Shown piece after piece: positions 16,547 through 26,456 of a DNA stretch of 64,000 bases. The notes under the pieces are model-generated. The model saw nothing but the letters and a program-made list of their open reading frames with translations. It ran no database searches and had not been told where the DNA came from. Numbering within the stretch: the stretch's first letter is position 1; each line of letters begins with the position of its first letter. Source of the stretch: Brevibacillus sp. DP1.3A. GTDB taxonomy: Bacteria; Bacillota; Bacilli; Brevibacillales; Brevibacillaceae. The position numbers and the translations under genes are program-made. The stretch lies in assembly GCF_013284245.2 (NCBI RefSeq), contig NZ_CP085876.1, positions 1,977,501 to 2,041,500 on the forward strand, given 5' to 3'.

Positions 16547-17011
16547 ATGAAGCTATCCGATTCGTTTACGATTCAGGCAAGCAAAGCGGATGTATGGTCA
16601 GTCTTTATGGATGTGGAAAAGCTGTCAGGCTGCGTACCAGGCTGCAAAGAAGTAAAAATGAGCAGCCCCACCCGTTATGAAGCGAACATGGAAGTGAAAA
16701 TTCAGTTTATGACGATTCAATTTCGCGTCACGGGGGAATTAAAAGAAGCGGTAGAAGGAGAAGCGCTGCAAGTGGAGATGACCGGACAACCGGTAGCGTT
16801 GGCAGGATTGTTCCGCAATCAATTGCACCTTCAGCTAAAAGAGGAGCAGCCGGGAACCACACGGGTGCAATACGAGATGGATTTGCAAATGACAGGACGA
16901 CTGGCATCATTAGGAGATATACTAATGAAGGGGACTGTGAAGAAAAAGGCAGAAGAATTTGCGACGAACGTCCAGACCCTGTTCCAGTCTAGTCAGGAGA
17001 TTTACAATTAA
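16547..17011 (+). CDS. CoxG-like SRPBCC-fold protein
   Basis: A 154-aa soluble protein with the CoxG/SRPBCC pattern: ADVWSVFMDVEKLSGCVPGC at the start, a run of beta strands, then a C-terminal helix. CoxG proteins accompany molybdenum hydroxylases such as CO dehydrogenase and assist membrane attachment or maturation. No hydroxylase gene is present here, so its role in this operon is unclear; it might tether the flavoprotein pair to the membrane or bind a hydrophobic ligand. The ribosome binding site is AAGGGAGAG. Confidence 0.75.
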   Translation: MKLSDSFTIQASKADVWSVFMDVEKLSGCVPGCKEVKMSSPTRYEANMEVKIQFMTIQFRVTGELKEAVEGEALQVEMTGQPVALAGLFRNQLHLQLKEEQPGTTRVQYEMDLQMTGRLASLGDILMKGTVKKKAEEFATNVQTLFQSSQEIYN

Positions 17012-17030
17012 GAGAAGATGGTGATCATCC

Positions 17031-17801
17031 ATGCTACAAGAAGATAGACAGCAGCTGATCCTGCAAATGCTACAAGAAAATCAATCCGTTCGAATTGCAG
17101 AGCTATGCAGCCGATTAATGGTGACGCGCGAAACAATCAGGCGTGATTTGTATGAAATGGAGCAGCAGGGACTACTCAAGAAGGTGCATGGTGGCGCTAT
17201 TCTGAATAAAACCAACGTGGAGCCTCCTTATGCCAAGCGGAGTGGATTAAACTTGGCGGAGAAGGAGGCGATTGCGGTCGCCGCCGCCTCCTTGGTGGAG
17301 GACGGCGACGCAATCTATATTGATTTGGGCACGACGACACAATTGTTCGCCAAACACCTTTACCATAAAAAAGGAATTACGGTGATAACCAATGCGCTAC
17401 TGGTGGCATTGGAACTATCTCATCACCCGGATGCAAAGGTGATCATGAGTGGGGGTGAATTGCGTGCAGGGGATCTGGCCATGTCCGGACCGATCGCCAG
17501 GAAAAGCCTCGAGGGGTTGTTTGTGGACAAAGCGTTTATTGGTGTAGGGGGATTAGCAGCAGAAACTGGTTTTACGGATTACCATGTGGGCGAGTCAGAC
17601 ATCAGGCAGCTGATGCTTACAAACGCCAAAGAAACATATGCACTGATTGATCATTCCAAAATAAATGTAACCGCTTTTATGAGGGTGGCAGAGCTATCCG
17701 ACATCGACGTAGTCATTACAGATGAGGAACTACCCCAATCACTTGCTGGGCGACTCGCTCAGGAAGGATTGCAAGTCATCGTTGCTAAGACATCCGTGTA
17801 A
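17031..17801 (+). CDS. DeoR/GlpR family transcriptional regulator
   Basis: A 256-aa repressor-type protein. An N-terminal winged helix (RIAELCSRLMVTRETIRRDL) is followed by GLLKKVHGGAI and the DeoR sensor domain with AIYIDLGTTTQLFAKHL and MSGGELRAGDLAMSGP. DeoR proteins respond to phosphorylated sugars or polyols, which fits the FGGY kinase encoded two genes downstream. It probably controls its own operon, perhaps through the inverted repeats around 14109-14245. Confidence 0.88.
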   Translation: MLQEDRQQLILQMLQENQSVRIAELCSRLMVTRETIRRDLYEMEQQGLLKKVHGGAILNKTNVEPPYAKRSGLNLAEKEAIAVAAASLVEDGDAIYIDLGTTTQLFAKHLYHKKGITVITNALLVALELSHHPDAKVIMSGGELRAGDLAMSGPIARKSLEGLFVDKAFIGVGGLAAETGFTDYHVGESDIRQLMLTNAKETYALIDHSKINVTAFMRVAELSDIDVVITDEELPQSLAGRLAQEGLQVIVAKTSV

Positions 17802-17825
17802 AGCAAATGGTGAGGGAGGCAATCA

Positions 17826-19295
17826 ATGGTGAAACAATCGGTACAAGCAAATGATTCGCAAGATATGCAAACGTATCATTATAAGCAAGAATTGAGACGG
17901 ACATTAAAACTGTTCAGTTCGTTTGCCGTCGCGTTTTCTTTCATTTCCATTACCACAGGCATTTTTAGCAATTATGGATTTGTGCTTAGTACGGCAGGGC
18001 CGGCTGGTATCTGGACCTGGCCGATTGTAACCATTGGGCATTTGTTAGTGGCCATTATTTTTGCCGAGCTGGCTGGACGAATTCCATTGAGCGGTTATTC
18101 CTATCAATGGGTGACACGTCTTGCCAACCCGGGACTGGGTTGGTTTGCTGGCTGGATTGCCTTTTGCTTTCTCGTTATCGTGGTTCCAACCGTCGATTAT
18201 GCGCTGGCGCCCATCATTGCCGAGATGTTTGGCTGGGATACAGGCGCAAAGACGCTAGTCTGGATCGTGATTGGTACGCTGGTCGTACAAGCTTTATTAA
18301 ACATTTATGGAGTGAAGCTGGCTACTCGTATTAATGATATCGCCGTATACACCGAAGTGATCGGTATGGTTGGGATCGTTGTGGTGTTGGGGGCAGTTGT
18401 GATGTACAACGGGGCAAATTGGAGCATGCTGACCGATATCGGTACGGCTACGACTCAATCGGACGGATCGTACCTAGGCGCTTTTATCATGGCTGCGCTG
18501 ATGGGATCCTTTACATTGGTAGGTTTCGAGGCTGCTGCGAATCTTTCTGAGGAGACGATCAATGCGAAGAAAACGGTGCCTCGTGCCATGATTTTATCCG
18601 TATTACTGAGTGGTGTGATCGGTTTCTTGCTGTTGATCGTGATCTCTGTTGCCATTACGGATCTGCCGACTGTGCTCGGTGCAGCGAATCCGATTCCGTA
18701 CATTTTGCAAACAAGTCTTGGCTCTGCTGTATCTAGCTTCTTTCTGGTGCTTTGTCTCATTTCCATCTTCGCGTGCGGTCTGATCATCATGGCTTCCGCT
18801 TCCCGACTCATCTATGCGTTGTCACGCGACAATGTATTCTTCGCTTCCTCCATCTTCAAGAAGGTATCACCTCAGACTTCCGTACCAACAAATGCCGTTT
18901 TACTCGTTTTAGTGCTGGGCATTCTCGCTGTGTTATTCGCAGATTCCCTGACCCTTCTAGTAGGGGCCACCTCGGTTCTGCCTGCCCTTCTCTATCTGAC
19001 AACGATTATGGCTTACGCATGGAAACGCAAGGAACTGCCCAAATCGAAGTATTTTGACCTGGGCAAGTGGCGCACACCTCTCACTTTCCTTGCGATCGTA
19101 TGGTTGATCTTTGAAATTGGCATCTTGACCATTCCGGAAAATTTCCATAGCGTAGCGATCGTGGCAGCTACCTTGCTGGCTGTAGGTGTCATTTTGTATC
19201 ATCTGCTGTTCCGCAAAGGGATTATGGAGGGCCGTATCGGCATAAAAGACAGAACATTCGGATTTGATGAAGAGAAAGAAGATCATTCAGCCTAG
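17826..19295 (+). CDS. APC superfamily permease (amino acid/amine type)
   Basis: A 489-aa transporter with about 12 membrane segments. Early segments carry SFAVAFSFISITTGIFSNYG, and a later conserved stretch VGFEAAANLSEETINAKKTVPRA is typical of amino acid/choline-type APC permeases. The ribosome binding site GAGGGAGG precedes the ATG. It sits between the regulator and the kinase gene, so it probably imports the substrate of this pathway. An APC permease next to a polyol-type kinase is unusual and points to a nitrogen-containing or hydroxylated substrate (inference). Confidence 0.82.
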   Translation: MVKQSVQANDSQDMQTYHYKQELRRTLKLFSSFAVAFSFISITTGIFSNYGFVLSTAGPAGIWTWPIVTIGHLLVAIIFAELAGRIPLSGYSYQWVTRLANPGLGWFAGWIAFCFLVIVVPTVDYALAPIIAEMFGWDTGAKTLVWIVIGTLVVQALLNIYGVKLATRINDIAVYTEVIGMVGIVVVLGAVVMYNGANWSMLTDIGTATTQSDGSYLGAFIMAALMGSFTLVGFEAAANLSEETINAKKTVPRAMILSVLLSGVIGFLLLIVISVAITDLPTVLGAANPIPYILQTSLGSAVSSFFLVLCLISIFACGLIIMASASRLIYALSRDNVFFASSIFKKVSPQTSVPTNAVLLVLVLGILAVLFADSLTLLVGATSVLPALLYLTTIMAYAWKRKELPKSKYFDLGKWRTPLTFLAIVWLIFEIGILTIPENFHSVAIVAATLLAVGVILYHLLFRKGIMEGRIGIKDRTFGFDEEKEDHSA

Positions 19296-19319
19296 AATAA
19301 TGAAAAAGGAGTCTGCTGT

Positions 19320-20840
19320 ATGGAGAAGTATTCGCTGTCGATCGATCAGGGAACAACTGGGACCAAGGTACTGCTGGTAAATCATCATGGACGGGTTGCT
19401 GCCGAAAGCTATCAGAAGCACACGCAATATTATCCACAATCCGGATGGGTGGAGCATAACCCGGAGGAGATCTGGGAAAAGGTCTTGATGGGAGTCGCTG
19501 ACGTGCTGCTCAAAGGACAAATCGAACCTGAGCAGGTGGAAGCGGTAGGCTTAGCCAATCAGGGGGAAACGGTCCTCTTCTGGGATTCGGTAAGCGGAGA
19601 GCCGCTTTATCCGGCTGTCGTCTGGTCGTGTCGCCGCTCCGATCAAATCGCCGAGCGTTGGAAGGCGGATGGGGAGTGGGCACAGAAGGTGGCCGAGAAA
19701 ACCGGACTTTTGATTGACCCGTATTTTTCTGCGACCAAAATCAGATGGATGATGGAGGAAGTGCCTCTGGTGCAAGAAAAGATCCGACAGCGGCAGGCTT
19801 ATTGCAGCACGCTTGACTCTTGGCTGATCTGGCATATGACAGGAGGCGCCTCGTATGTAACGGATGCTTCCACTGCTGCCCGAACGCTGTTGTTTGCTCA
19901 TCGGCAGGGGAAATGGGATGAGGAAATATTGCGGTATTTGGAAATAGAGGAAGACTGGCTGCCTCAGGTTTGTCCAACAGTTGGTTCTTTTGGTAGTACG
20001 AATCCGAATAAATTTTGTGGCATCCAAGCACCGATTCTCGTCAGCCAGGTGGATCAACCAGCCGCCCTTTACGGTCATCTCTGCATAGAGCCGGGTATGT
20101 CCAAATGTACGTATGGCACGGGCTGCTTCGCTTACATGAACGTGGGAAACGAGCCGCCTGCTACGAAAGAGAGCGGACTTTTGACGACGCTCGTCTGGAA
20201 ACGCGGGGCGCAACATACTTATGCGCTTGATGGCGCGATTTATGCGGCGGGGTCTGCTGTCGAATGGGGAAAGGAGCAGCTTGGGCTGTATCAGGATATA
20301 GACGAGCTGCAACGATGGTCGGAGCAGTGGTATGAAGAACTGCACAAGGGAGAAGCCCCAACCAATCTTTTATTTATCCCAGCATTGAATGGGATCGGCA
20401 CGCCATACTGGAACTCGGAGGCGAGAGGGGTGTTTCTCGGACTCTCCCAGCATACTGACCGACCGCTGATGGCAAAAGCGGTGCTGGAAGGGATCGCTCA
20501 CCGTGTAGCGGATGTGTTTGTCACAATGGAACAGGCTGTTGGACAAAAGATTTCCGTCTTGCGTGTAGATGGCGGCTTGACGGACAATCCGTATTTGATG
20601 CAGTTTCAGGCAGACCTGCTGGGTGTTCCGGTTGAGGTTCCTGAGATCAATGAAACAACAGCGATGGGGATTGCGTTTCTGCTCGGGGAAGAGTGCGGCT
20701 GGTGGTCGACGAAAGATTTGGAAGCGCGGATGAAGGTAGGGCGTCGCTATGAACCGACACTTGATGAAGCGGTGAGGAACAGACTGCGTGCGCGTTGGAA
20801 CAAGGCGGTTCATCTTCTGTTACAGCTAAGCGAAGGGTAA
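19320..20840 (+). CDS. FGGY family kinase, glycerol kinase-like
   Basis: A 506-aa carbohydrate kinase. The N-terminal phosphate-binding motif LSIDQGTTGTKVLLV, the substrate-region stretch QSGWVEHNPEEIW, and the C-terminal LRVDGGLTDNPYLMQFQADL are all of the glycerol kinase type. It phosphorylates a polyol or sugar with ATP. Its position at the end of an operon with GlpA-like flavoproteins suggests the phosphorylated product is then oxidised. True GlpK is possible, but GlpF is absent and an APC permease is present, so I leave the substrate open. Confidence 0.82.
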   Translation: MEKYSLSIDQGTTGTKVLLVNHHGRVAAESYQKHTQYYPQSGWVEHNPEEIWEKVLMGVADVLLKGQIEPEQVEAVGLANQGETVLFWDSVSGEPLYPAVVWSCRRSDQIAERWKADGEWAQKVAEKTGLLIDPYFSATKIRWMMEEVPLVQEKIRQRQAYCSTLDSWLIWHMTGGASYVTDASTAARTLLFAHRQGKWDEEILRYLEIEEDWLPQVCPTVGSFGSTNPNKFCGIQAPILVSQVDQPAALYGHLCIEPGMSKCTYGTGCFAYMNVGNEPPATKESGLLTTLVWKRGAQHTYALDGAIYAAGSAVEWGKEQLGLYQDIDELQRWSEQWYEELHKGEAPTNLLFIPALNGIGTPYWNSEARGVFLGLSQHTDRPLMAKAVLEGIAHRVADVFVTMEQAVGQKISVLRVDGGLTDNPYLMQFQADLLGVPVEVPEINETTAMGIAFLLGEECGWWSTKDLEARMKVGRRYEPTLDEAVRNRLRARWNKAVHLLLQLSEG

Positions 20841-20843
20841 CGT

Positions 20844-20902
20844 AAAAAAGCAACCAACTGCCAAAGCGAGTACAACGCTTTTAGCAGATTGGTTGCTTTT
20901 TA
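20844..20902. terminator. Bidirectional terminator between kinase and Nudix genes
   Basis: AAAAGCAACCAA pairs with TTGGTTGCTTTT, with an additional inner CTGC/GCAG stem. It lies between convergent genes. Confidence 0.75.
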
Positions 20903-21361
20903 TTATTTCTTCATCTCGAATGCAGGCTCCCAGCCAAAGCTGTCAAACCACTGCTTTCGTCTAAAGTTCGAGAGAGCTTGTCTCACATAAGGAATGACGT
21001 TCGGGGGTAATTTATCCATGTCCACCCATACCAGCTCATCGCATTTATTCGGCTCGGCATTGATAATTTCTCCGCGCCATTCAGTGGTAGCGACAAAAAA
21101 ATCGATACGCTCATCATTGGAGCGACGATGCATGACGCCTACTATCTCCAAGCTCGCTGGATCGATGTCAATTCCGCATTCTTCTTTGGCCTCGCGGGTC
21201 GCGGCTGTCTTTACTTCTTCATTCCCGTCCAGATGTCCAGCAGGAACACTGTAATTGCCGTCTTCGTAGCCGGTATTGTAGCGGCGTAATAACAAGATTT
21301 GCGCATCCTTCACCAGGAAAAGGTGAACAGCTACCTGCATCGCGAAGCGCTCTTTCTGCAT
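20903..21361 (-). CDS. Nudix hydrolase
   Basis: A 152-aa protein with a complete Nudix box: GHLDGNEEVKTAATREAKEE then CGI, matching GX5EX7REUXEEXGU. It hydrolyses a nucleoside diphosphate linked to another moiety; the substrate cannot be read from sequence. The ATG at 21361 has GAGGAG eight bases upstream. It follows a small membrane-protein gene by 15 bases on the same strand. Confidence 0.85.
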   Translation of the reverse strand: MQKERFAMQVAVHLFLVKDAQILLLRRYNTGYEDGNYSVPAGHLDGNEEVKTAATREAKEECGIDIDPASLEIVGVMHRRSNDERIDFFVATTEWRGEIINAEPNKCDELVWVDMDKLPPNVIPYVRQALSNFRRKQWFDSFGWEPAFEMKK

Positions 21362-21376
21362 GCGGATTCTCCTCTA

Positions 21377-21532
21377 TTAATGATATTCTTCCGGACGATG
21401 ATTCTCGGCAGCTTGTCTACGGCGTTCCATTCTGTTTTTTTTCAAAATAGGAGAGCTGGTCATAGCGAAGAGCAGCATACCAATTCCAGCAACACCTAAA
21501 ACGATCCCGATAGTAAGATACAGCCAATTCAT
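21377..21532 (-). CDS. Small membrane protein (51 aa)
   Basis: A 51-residue protein with strong AAGGAGGTC ribosome binding site. It starts MNWLYLTIGIVLGVAGIGML, forming one membrane helix (about residues 3-25), followed by a basic, charged cytoplasmic tail (KKNRMERRRQAAENHRPEEY). Family not recognised. It is cotranscribed with the Nudix gene and divergent from transketolase, with about 130 bases between the two starts. Confidence 0.7.
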   Translation of the reverse strand: MNWLYLTIGIVLGVAGIGMLLFAMTSSPILKKNRMERRRQAAENHRPEEYH

Positions 21533-21585
21533 TAAAAAGACCTCCTTAATTCATGCAAAGCGAACATGATTATGAATGGGAACTA

Positions 21586-21594
21586 TGCTATAAT
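21586..21594 (+). promoter_or_regulatory. Extended -10 promoter of tkt
   Basis: TGC followed directly by TATAAT (21589-21594) is an extended -10. The -35 region is weak. It is about 67 bases upstream of the tkt start. Confidence 0.6.
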
Positions 21595-21660
21595 GGCACA
21601 GTGTGTTTTTACCTGATTCTCGGTAGTAATTTCTAGAAAACGCAGGGAGGATTTTGCGAG

Positions 21661-23667
21661 ATGACTCAGCATACGTCTGTTGATCAGCTATCCATTAATA
21701 CCATCCGCACGTTGGCGATTGATGCCATCGAGAAGGCGAATTCCGGTCACCCGGGAATGCCGATGGGTGCAGCCCCTATGGCACATGTACTGTGGAGCCG
21801 CTTTATGAAAGTAAATCCGAGCAATCCAAAATGGATTGACCGTGACCGTTTTGTCCTCTCAGCAGGACATGGCTCTATGCTATTATACTCGATGTTGCAT
21901 CTGATGAAATACGATGTTTCACTGGAAGACCTACATAACTTCCGTCAATGGGGCAGCAAAACGCCTGGTCACCCTGAGTTTGGACACACGGCGGGTGTTG
22001 ACGCGACAACGGGTCCTCTGGGACAAGGGATCGCGATGGCTGTCGGTATGGCGATGGCTGAAAAGCACATGGCAGCTGTTTACAACCGCGACAATTTTGA
22101 CATCGTTGACCATTACACATACGTGATCTGCGGCGACGGTGACCTGATGGAGGGTGTATCCAGCGAGTCTTCCTCTCTGGCTGCTCACCTGAAACTGGGC
22201 AAAATGATTGTGCTCTACGATTCGAACGATATCTCTCTGGATGGCGAGCTTTCCCGTTCCTTCTCTGAAAATGTAGCGGGTCGCTACCAAGCGTATGGTT
22301 GGCAATACATTCGCGTAGAAGACGGCAATGATCTGGCTGCTATTGACGCGGCTATCGCAGAAGCGAAAAAAGATTTGGATCGTCCTACCTTGATCGAAGT
22401 AAAAACCGTCATTGGATACGGAAGCCCGAACAAAGGCGGCTCCAGCTCTTCTCACGGCGCACCGCTTGGAAAAGACGAAGTGAAGCTGACAAAAGCAAAC
22501 TACGAGTGGAACCATGATAATGAGTTCCACGTACCACAAGAAGTGACTGATTTCTACGCAGGCTTGGCTGATGCTGGCGAAAAAGCAGAAGCTGCTTGGC
22601 GCGACCTGTTTGCTGCTTACGCAAAAGCGTATCCAGAACTGGCGCTGCAATTTACGACTGCAGAAGAAGGTCATCTGCCTGCTGGATGGGACAATCATAT
22701 GCCGACGTATGAAGCTGGCGCGAAGCTGGCGACACGCGTTGCTTCCGGTAATGCGATCAATGCATTGGCAAACAGCGTTCCGTTCTTCCTGGGCGGTTCT
22801 GCTGACTTGGCACATTCCAACAACACGGTGATTAAAGAAGCGGGCAACTTCCTGCCAGGTTCTTATGATGGCCGCAACATTTGGTTTGGTGTTCGTGAAT
22901 TCGCGATGGGTGCAGCCCTCAACGGTATGGCACTCCACGGTGGCGTAAAAGTATACGGCGGTACGTTCTTCGTATTCTCCGACTACGTGCGTCCGGCGAT
23001 TCGCCTCTCTGCACTGATGAAGCAGCCAGTTGTCTACGTATTTACACATGACTCGATCGCAGTTGGTGAAGACGGACCGACGCATGAGCCGATTGAGCAG
23101 CTCGCTTCCTTGCGTGCGATGCCAGGCCTGACCATTCTTCGTCCGTCTGATGCAGTAGAAACGAACGAGGCTTGGAAATATGCTGTATCCCGCACAGATG
23201 AGCCAGTCGTACTGGTGCTGACTCGTCAAAACCTGCCAGTCCTTCCTGAGACTATTGAGAAAGCGGCAGAAGGCGTAAGCAAAGGTGCGTATGTTCTCGC
23301 AGACGCACCAAGCGGCAACCCGCAGCTCATCCTGTTGGCAACTGGTTCTGAGGTATCCCTCGTGATGCAGGCGCGTGAGCAACTCCTCGCGAAAGGTATT
23401 GAAACACGCGTTGTTTCTATGCCAAGCTGGAACCTGTTCGAGCGTCAACCGAAAGAATATCGCGACACTGTGATTCCACCAGCTGTAAAAGCACGCGTGG
23501 CGGTAGAAATGGGCTCTCCAATGGGATGGGAGCGTTACGCTGGCGATTACGGTACAGTCATCGCAATCGATCAGTTTGGCGCATCTGCACCGGGTGAGCG
23601 CATCATGAAGGAATACGGCTTCACGGTAGAAAATGTAGTGGCTGAAGCAGAAAAACTGCTGAAATAA
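21661..23667 (+). CDS. tkt: Transketolase
   Basis: A 668-aa full-length transketolase of the pentose phosphate pathway, moving two-carbon units between sugar phosphates with thiamine diphosphate. Landmarks are [20 protein letters not shown] near residue 20, [19 protein letters not shown], the ThDP motif [12 protein letters not shown] and the pyrimidine-domain stretch [24 protein letters not shown] precedes the ATG. It stands alone between a divergent membrane protein gene and a penicillin-binding protein gene. The 505-aa frame antisense to it is a shadow. Confidence 0.97.
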   Translation: MTQHTSVDQLSINTIRTLAIDAIEKANSGHPGMPMGAAPMAHVLWSRFMKVNPSNPKWIDRDRFVLSAGHGSMLLYSMLHLMKYDVSLEDLHNFRQWGSKTPGHPEFGHTAGVDATTGPLGQGIAMAVGMAMAEKHMAAVYNRDNFDIVDHYTYVICGDGDLMEGVSSESSSLAAHLKLGKMIVLYDSNDISLDGELSRSFSENVAGRYQAYGWQYIRVEDGNDLAAIDAAIAEAKKDLDRPTLIEVKTVIGYGSPNKGGSSSSHGAPLGKDEVKLTKANYEWNHDNEFHVPQEVTDFYAGLADAGEKAEAAWRDLFAAYAKAYPELALQFTTAEEGHLPAGWDNHMPTYEAGAKLATRVASGNAINALANSVPFFLGGSADLAHSNNTVIKEAGNFLPGSYDGRNIWFGVREFAMGAALNGMALHGGVKVYGGTFFVFSDYVRPAIRLSALMKQPVVYVFTHDSIAVGEDGPTHEPIEQLASLRAMPGLTILRPSDAVETNEAWKYAVSRTDEPVVLVLTRQNLPVLPETIEKAAEGVSKGAYVLADAPSGNPQLILLATGSEVSLVMQAREQLLAKGIETRVVSMPSWNLFERQPKEYRDTVIPPAVKARVAVEMGSPMGWERYAGDYGTVIAIDQFGASAPGERIMKEYGFTVENVVAEAEKLLK

Positions 23668-23682
23668 ATCGTAAACCTTTAG

Positions 23683-23721
23683 GGAAAAGCCTATCTTCTG
23701 TTTCAGGAGATAGGCTTTTCC
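23683..23721 (+). terminator. Intrinsic terminator of tkt
   Basis: A perfect 14-bp stem GGAAAAGCCTATCT / AGATAGGCTTTTCC with an 11-base loop. Confidence 0.7.
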
Positions 23722-23838
23722 AGTGACAAACGGAATTTTGTATGGAATGATAGACTACAACCCAAAAACAGAAACTTTTTTGAAATGGGACCGTCTATAT
23801 AAGATGTGGGGGAGAGAGAGAAGACCAGGAGGTAAATA

Positions 23839-26355
23839 ATGGCAGCAAAGGCCAAGAAGAAAGTCAGGAAGAAAAAGAACAACTTGCTGATGATTGCCGT
23901 ATCGTTTGCAATATTCCTTTTCCTTAGTGTGATTGGGGGCTACTTCGCCCTGTTGTATGCGGGAGACCGGATGATTGAGCAAAACGTACAAAAGCTACAG
24001 GACTTAAAAGCAGAACCAACTGTCATATACGACAAAAACGGGAAAGAAATGACGAGTCTGATTCGTCAAAAGAACCGTATATACAAACCGATTAATGAAA
24101 TGCCAAAGACTCTGATCGATGCTTTCCTCGCCGTAGAGGATAAGCGCTTTTATGAGCACAAAGGCGTCGATATGGTTCGGATCGGCGGCGCCATCGTCAA
24201 TGACATCAAAAAAGGATCGTTAGCTGAAGGGGGAAGTACCATTACCCAACAGCTGGCTAGAAACGTCTTTCTCACCCTAGACCAAACGTTCTGGCGTAAA
24301 ACAAAAGAAATGAGTATCGCGATTGGCTTGGAGCGCAAGTACTCCAAGGATCAAATTTTAGAGATGTACTTGAACCGCGTTTATTTGGGCGAAGGGGAGT
24401 TTGGGGTAGAGGATGCTGCCCAGTATTACTTCGGCAAGTCGGTAAGCGATGATAAGTTTACTGTTGCGGAAGCAGCGATGCTGGCAGCTATTCCAAAAGC
24501 ACCGACTACTTATTCACCCTTTAACAATCCAGAAAAGGCGAAACTGCGTCGAGACACCGTTATTCGTCTGATGCATGAGCAAGGAATCATTACCGATGAG
24601 CAAAAAGAGGCAGCTCAAGCAGAGCCATTGCCGAAAGAACCGCATGAAGTGGCGGGTGGCAGCTTGAAAAAAGGCTATCGCGCGTTTTTTGACAATATGG
24701 TAGAAGAATCCGAAGCCACGTTCGGCGTGACAGAAGAAGAATTGTACCGCGGAGGCTGGAACATTTACACGACCTTCGATCCGAAAGTACAGGATGCCAT
24801 GGTAGAGGAATATGCCAATGCCAAAAACTTCCCGAAAGACGGCGCCAAGCGCGGTGTAGAATCATCGATGATTGTCATCGACGCGAAAACGGGCGGAATT
24901 GCCGGGATGGTGGGCGGACGCAACTATGCGCCAAAAGGCTTTAACTATGCGACAGACATGAAGCGTCAGCCGGGTTCCAGCTTTAAGCCGATTGCGGTGT
25001 TCGCTCCGGCCGTAAATAAAGATATTAACAAATGGAACTCGAATTCGCAGCTGAGCAACAAAAGGCAGAGCTTCAATGGCTATGAGCCGCGCAACTACAA
25101 TAACCGTTACACTGAAACGATGAACATGAACCGGGCGATGATCGACTCTGCGAATATCCCGCCAGTATGGTTATTAAATGAAATCGGCGTATCAGAAAGC
25201 TTGGAATACCTCAAGAAAGTCGGCATTGAGCTGACTCCAAACGATCGAAACCTAGCAATTGCCCTCGGGGGCTTGAGTTTAGGTACATCCCCGCTGGAAA
25301 TGGCTCAGGCGTACACGCCTTTTGTCAATGGAGGGGTTGTGTCTGAGACGCACTCGATTACGAAGGTGGAGAACAAGGACGAGGGTGTTGTCCGTGAATA
25401 CCAGCCAAAACAATCTGAGGCGCTGAAGCCGGAAGCAGCTTGGGAAGTTCATACGATGCTGGAGAGAGCCGTTCAGGAAGGGACAGGGAAGGCAGCGCGT
25501 ATCTCTGGCCGCCATGTTGCAGGTAAAACCGGTACGACCCAATCGATAGCAGGCGACAGCAAAGCAAACAAGGATGCTTGGTTCGTCGGATATACTCCGG
25601 AATATGTCGGTGCCGTTTGGATGGGCTTCGATCCGGAGGACAAACAGCATTTGATGCACCAAGGAAGTAGCATGACGGCGCAAATGTTCTCCAAAGTGTT
25701 TGCAACAGCCTTAAAAGGTGTGCCGTCATCGGACTTCGTTCGACCAGAAGGCGTGGTACAACATAAACAAGAGGAAGTTGAACCCGAAATCCAATTGGCT
25801 GCAGACATGACATTGGATAATAACCAATTGAAGGTAGTGCTTAGCTGGATTGGCGGAGCTGAAGGTAGTACGTACGATTTGTACCGCATTAGCGAAAACG
25901 GCGAAAGACAACTCATCTCTGCGGGTATGAAGGAAACCTCGTTCGTAGATTTGCTGGATAGTCCAAGACAATATCGTTATCAAGTCGTTCCGAGAAATGC
26001 ACAAGGCGAGGAAGGCACACCTTCAAAAGAAGTCCCAATCGACTCCAAGAAACTGGAGAATATGATTAATCAAGATCCAGGTCATAACGAGGAAGGCAGC
26101 GATCAGGGGCAGAATCCGGGGGGGACCGAAAATGGAAATGGTGAAATTCCACCTGACCAAGGTACCGGAGAAACTGGTGAGCATACAAATAATGGAGATG
26201 GTAGCCAACCGCCAAATCAGGGAACAGGTGAGGTTCCACCTGACATCGTGAATCCAGACCCTAGTCAGACAAATGGTTCCTCCAATGAAATTCAATTACC
26301 GCCACCTCCACAAGAGGAAGGGCAGAACCAGTTCCCAGCTGGATCAAACGGCTAA
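23839..26355 (+). CDS. ponA: Class A penicillin-binding protein (PBP1A-like)
   Basis: An 838-aa bifunctional peptidoglycan synthase. It has a short basic cytoplasmic tail, one membrane anchor (about residues 18-40), and a GT51 glycosyltransferase (catalytic Glu 100 in VEDKRFYEH, then GGSTITQQLARN). The transpeptidase domain carries S380-S-F-K383, S437-A-N439 and K563-T-G565. A fibronectin-like module follows (about 655-730), then a Gly/Pro/Asn/Gln-rich, disordered tail of about 110 residues. It polymerises and crosslinks the wall outside the membrane. A YpoC-like gene follows, as expected for the ponA neighbourhood in Bacillales. GGAGGTAAATA precedes the ATG. Confidence 0.95.
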   Translation: MAAKAKKKVRKKKNNLLMIAVSFAIFLFLSVIGGYFALLYAGDRMIEQNVQKLQDLKAEPTVIYDKNGKEMTSLIRQKNRIYKPINEMPKTLIDAFLAVEDKRFYEHKGVDMVRIGGAIVNDIKKGSLAEGGSTITQQLARNVFLTLDQTFWRKTKEMSIAIGLERKYSKDQILEMYLNRVYLGEGEFGVEDAAQYYFGKSVSDDKFTVAEAAMLAAIPKAPTTYSPFNNPEKAKLRRDTVIRLMHEQGIITDEQKEAAQAEPLPKEPHEVAGGSLKKGYRAFFDNMVEESEATFGVTEEELYRGGWNIYTTFDPKVQDAMVEEYANAKNFPKDGAKRGVESSMIVIDAKTGGIAGMVGGRNYAPKGFNYATDMKRQPGSSFKPIAVFAPAVNKDINKWNSNSQLSNKRQSFNGYEPRNYNNRYTETMNMNRAMIDSANIPPVWLLNEIGVSESLEYLKKVGIELTPNDRNLAIALGGLSLGTSPLEMAQAYTPFVNGGVVSETHSITKVENKDEGVVREYQPKQSEALKPEAAWEVHTMLERAVQEGTGKAARISGRHVAGKTGTTQSIAGDSKANKDAWFVGYTPEYVGAVWMGFDPEDKQHLMHQGSSMTAQMFSKVFATALKGVPSSDFVRPEGVVQHKQEEVEPEIQLAADMTLDNNQLKVVLSWIGGAEGSTYDLYRISENGERQLISAGMKETSFVDLLDSPRQYRYQVVPRNAQGEEGTPSKEVPIDSKKLENMINQDPGHNEEGSDQGQNPGGTENGNGEIPPDQGTGETGEHTNNGDGSQPPNQGTGEVPPDIVNPDPSQTNGSSNEIQLPPPPQEEGQNQFPAGSNG

Positions 26356-26396
26356 AGATTAGCCCAGCAAGAACGATTCAAAACCGATTCGACTAT

Positions 26397-26424
26397 TTGC
26401 ACAGCTTCTTTCGCGTGATACAAT
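26397..26424 (+). promoter_or_regulatory. Possible promoter of the YpoC-like gene
   Basis: TTGCAC (26397-26402), a 16-base spacer and TACAAT (26419-26424), shortly before a GGGGGGA ribosome binding site. Confidence 0.45.
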
Positions 26425-26456
26425 ACCAGTAAATCGGGAGACAGGGGGGACAGTCC

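Noticed and set aside
21931..23448. 505-aa open frame on the minus strand of transketolase
   Set aside because: It is a shadow created by the strong codon bias of tkt, without a start signal or family resemblance.
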